Of a DNA stretch of 37,301 bases, positions 36,192-37,301 are shown in pieces. Position numbers and translations under genes: made by a program. Each line of letters opens with the position of its first letter. The stretch's first letter is position 1. The notes beneath the pieces were generated by a model that did no database searches, was not told the DNA's origin, and was given only the letters and a program-made list of their open reading frames with translations. Source of the stretch: a virus; the IMG/VR virus record IMGVR_UViG_3300021963_004492, positions 1-37,301 of that record; one strand, written 5' to 3'.

Positions 36192-36893
36192 TCAAATTTT
36201 GCGTTGAAATTTCCTATCCCACTTACCTATCTGTTCCATTATCTTTCTTGGAGACGTGTTGTTTCTGAAGTCATAGTCAAAGGTCTTCAGAAAGTAATGT
36301 AATGTTCGGGAGTCTTTGTGAGCATTAGTCTTATGTCTTTTCAACAGAAGATCTATGTCTAGTCTAGGTTTGTTGGATTTGAAGTCAAGATATACGCAGT
36401 GGGCATATGCTTGAATCTCATCAAACTCAGACAGGTATCTTCTCTCTGAGTCTTTCTTTTTGATACCAACTTTTTTGTAAGGTACTACGATGGAAGGGTT
36501 GCAATCATTGCGACGATCATATTGCATAAGATGTATCAACTCATGCATGAGAGTTTGTATCATGCGGTATTTGAATGCGTCCCAAGTCTTTTGAGTAAAC
36601 TTGAAAGTATCAAATTCTAATGTGTAGATTTGTATTGCGCAGCGTCTTTCTTCTGGAGCATACTCGCCACCTATGGCAACATGAGTATCAAAGACTTTGG
36701 CATTAGAAGGTTTATGACGCCACTCAATCTTAGTGCGCCACTTTTTGAAATAGTTGGAAAGACCTTTAGAGTCATTCTCGTACTCGTCCAGATCTTTCCA
36801 AATTTTAGAGGGTATCAGTTTTGCTCTGAAAGGTCTCTCATAGAAATTAAGAATTTCTATCCAATCAAAGTTTAGAGTCTCTAGGTAATGCAT
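36192..36893 (-). CDS. Zincin-like metallopeptidase-like protein (233 aa)
   Basis: H117-E118-L-I-H121 (LMHELIHLMQ) is the HExxH zinc motif, and E159 in SEFDEIQAYAH is placed as the third ligand, giving a gluzincin-like site. The rest is Lys-rich and unrecognised. Similar HExxH proteins occur in aquatic phages without assigned targets. It may cleave a virion or host protein; activity is inferred only from the motif. Confidence 0.72.
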   Translation of the reverse strand: MHYLETLNFDWIEILNFYERPFRAKLIPSKIWKDLDEYENDSKGLSNYFKKWRTKIEWRHKPSNAKVFDTHVAIGGEYAPEERRCAIQIYTLEFDTFKFTQKTWDAFKYRMIQTLMHELIHLMQYDRRNDCNPSIVVPYKKVGIKKKDSERRYLSEFDEIQAYAHCVYLDFKSNKPRLDIDLLLKRHKTNAHKDSRTLHYFLKTFDYDFRNNTSPRKIMEQIGKWDRKFQRKI

Positions 36894-36902
36894 ATTCCAA
36901 TC

Positions 36903-37283
36903 CTATTTAAATGGTATTGGTTCTGCCATTCCCCTTTCCCAAAAATACAACTCAATCTCCTGGGGGAGTAGCTTCCTCATCCCTCTTAGAACTTTCTTGT
37001 TATCTTCGTAGTGACGCTGAACACCCAATTCCAAGACTGTTTGCGTTTTAAAGTTTACAGCATTTTGAACTGTTCTTGAATCCGACAAAAGGTGGAATCC
37101 AAGAACTCTGTCACCATAATATTTATTCAACCAAGTCTTTGTAGCGTCCCAAACCCTTGGCTCTCGCTTTCTTGCAGAGATAGCATAGAACTGGTTTTCG
37201 TTGGGATTTAACAACGCTGTGGCGTTGGCGTACCAATCAATAAGGAATTCCTGTCTGGCTTTCCTCTCGGAGCCATTCATCAT
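36903..37283 (-). CDS. Unknown phage protein (126 aa)
   Basis: No family recognised. Contains KREPRVWDATKTWLNKYYGDRVLGF and a C-terminal IELYFWERGMAEPIPFK. Two adjacent ATGs occur at the start (37283 and 37280), preceded by GTGGGGA. The remaining upstream bases are too few to show the preceding gene. Confidence 0.65.
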   Translation of the reverse strand: MMNGSERKARQEFLIDWYANATALLNPNENQFYAISARKREPRVWDATKTWLNKYYGDRVLGFHLLSDSRTVQNAVNFKTQTVLELGVQRHYEDNKKVLRGMRKLLPQEIELYFWERGMAEPIPFK

Positions 37284-37301
37284 TCCCCACTTCTTTTCAT
37301 T

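Overview
The window is part of the genome of a tailed, T4-related bacteriophage. Evidence: a run of about 22 tRNA genes; a T4 gp61-type primase, a T4 RNase H-type flap nuclease, a DsbA-like late-transcription factor, class Ia ribonucleotide reductase, ThyX and dCMP deaminase; recurring sigma70-like and T4-late-like promoter motifs; and a block of proteins sharing a T4-type capsid-targeting N terminus. Almost everything is on the minus strand, so the biological reading direction runs from high to low coordinates. The host is not shown directly. An IscU very close to proteobacterial IscU and a TctC/Bug-type solute-binding protein suggest a proteobacterium, possibly an aquatic beta-proteobacterium (inference).

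Layout in transcription order. (1) 37.3-35.4 kb: an unknown protein, an HExxH zincin-like protein and a PD-(D/E)xK-like protein. (2) 35.3-28.6 kb: a block of six proteins whose first ten residues follow one pattern ending in (L/I)xE. These include two nucleotidylyltransferase-like proteins and a KxDG ligase-like protein, with a Dps-like ferritin among them. They are probably prohead core or internal, ejected proteins. (3) 28.6-26.3 kb: conserved small phage proteins, a probable spanin pair and a membrane-anchored coiled-coil protein. (4) 26.3-21.4 kb: primase, ThyX, NrdA, NrdB and small companions. (5) 21.4-15.7 kb: a GIY-YIG-like protein, then membrane and secreted proteins, including a 740-residue exported protein with seven Cys-rich repeats. 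(6) 15.5-12.1 kb: small early-type genes, DsbA, then a coupled hydrolase, aminotransferase and hydrolase cassette. (7) 12.0-5.3 kb: unknown protein, RNase H, DUF6433-like protein, two 2OG-oxygenase-like proteins, class II aldolase, dCMP deaminase, TctC-like protein, and an IscU-IscA-ErpA iron-sulfur module. (8) 5.2-0 kb: the tRNA array, interrupted by a pair of paralogous plus-strand genes and by about 1.5 kb with no credible protein gene.

The 1.5-kb stretch (583-2096) is the most striking part. It lies between tRNA-Glu and tRNA-Tyr, downstream of a strong promoter. It contains a perfect 20-bp long-range inverted repeat, GNRA-capped hairpins, a tRNA(Lys)-like cloverleaf closed inside a 7-bp helix, and seven TTGCG-type motifs. 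It is best explained as a large ornate non-coding RNA, in the spirit of GOLLD/ROOL RNAs, which are known from phages and lie near tRNAs. Class membership cannot be decided from inspection.

Regulation: six promoters have TTTACT/TTTACA/TTGACA, exactly 17 bp, then TATAAT/TATACT, preceded by GAGG or AGGG. Four of the intergenic units that carry them also hold an AACC-type hairpin just upstream of a promoter, suggesting a reused terminator-plus-promoter module. Eight gaps also carry TAAATAA, compatible with T4-type late promoters and often overlapping the stop codon of the preceding gene.
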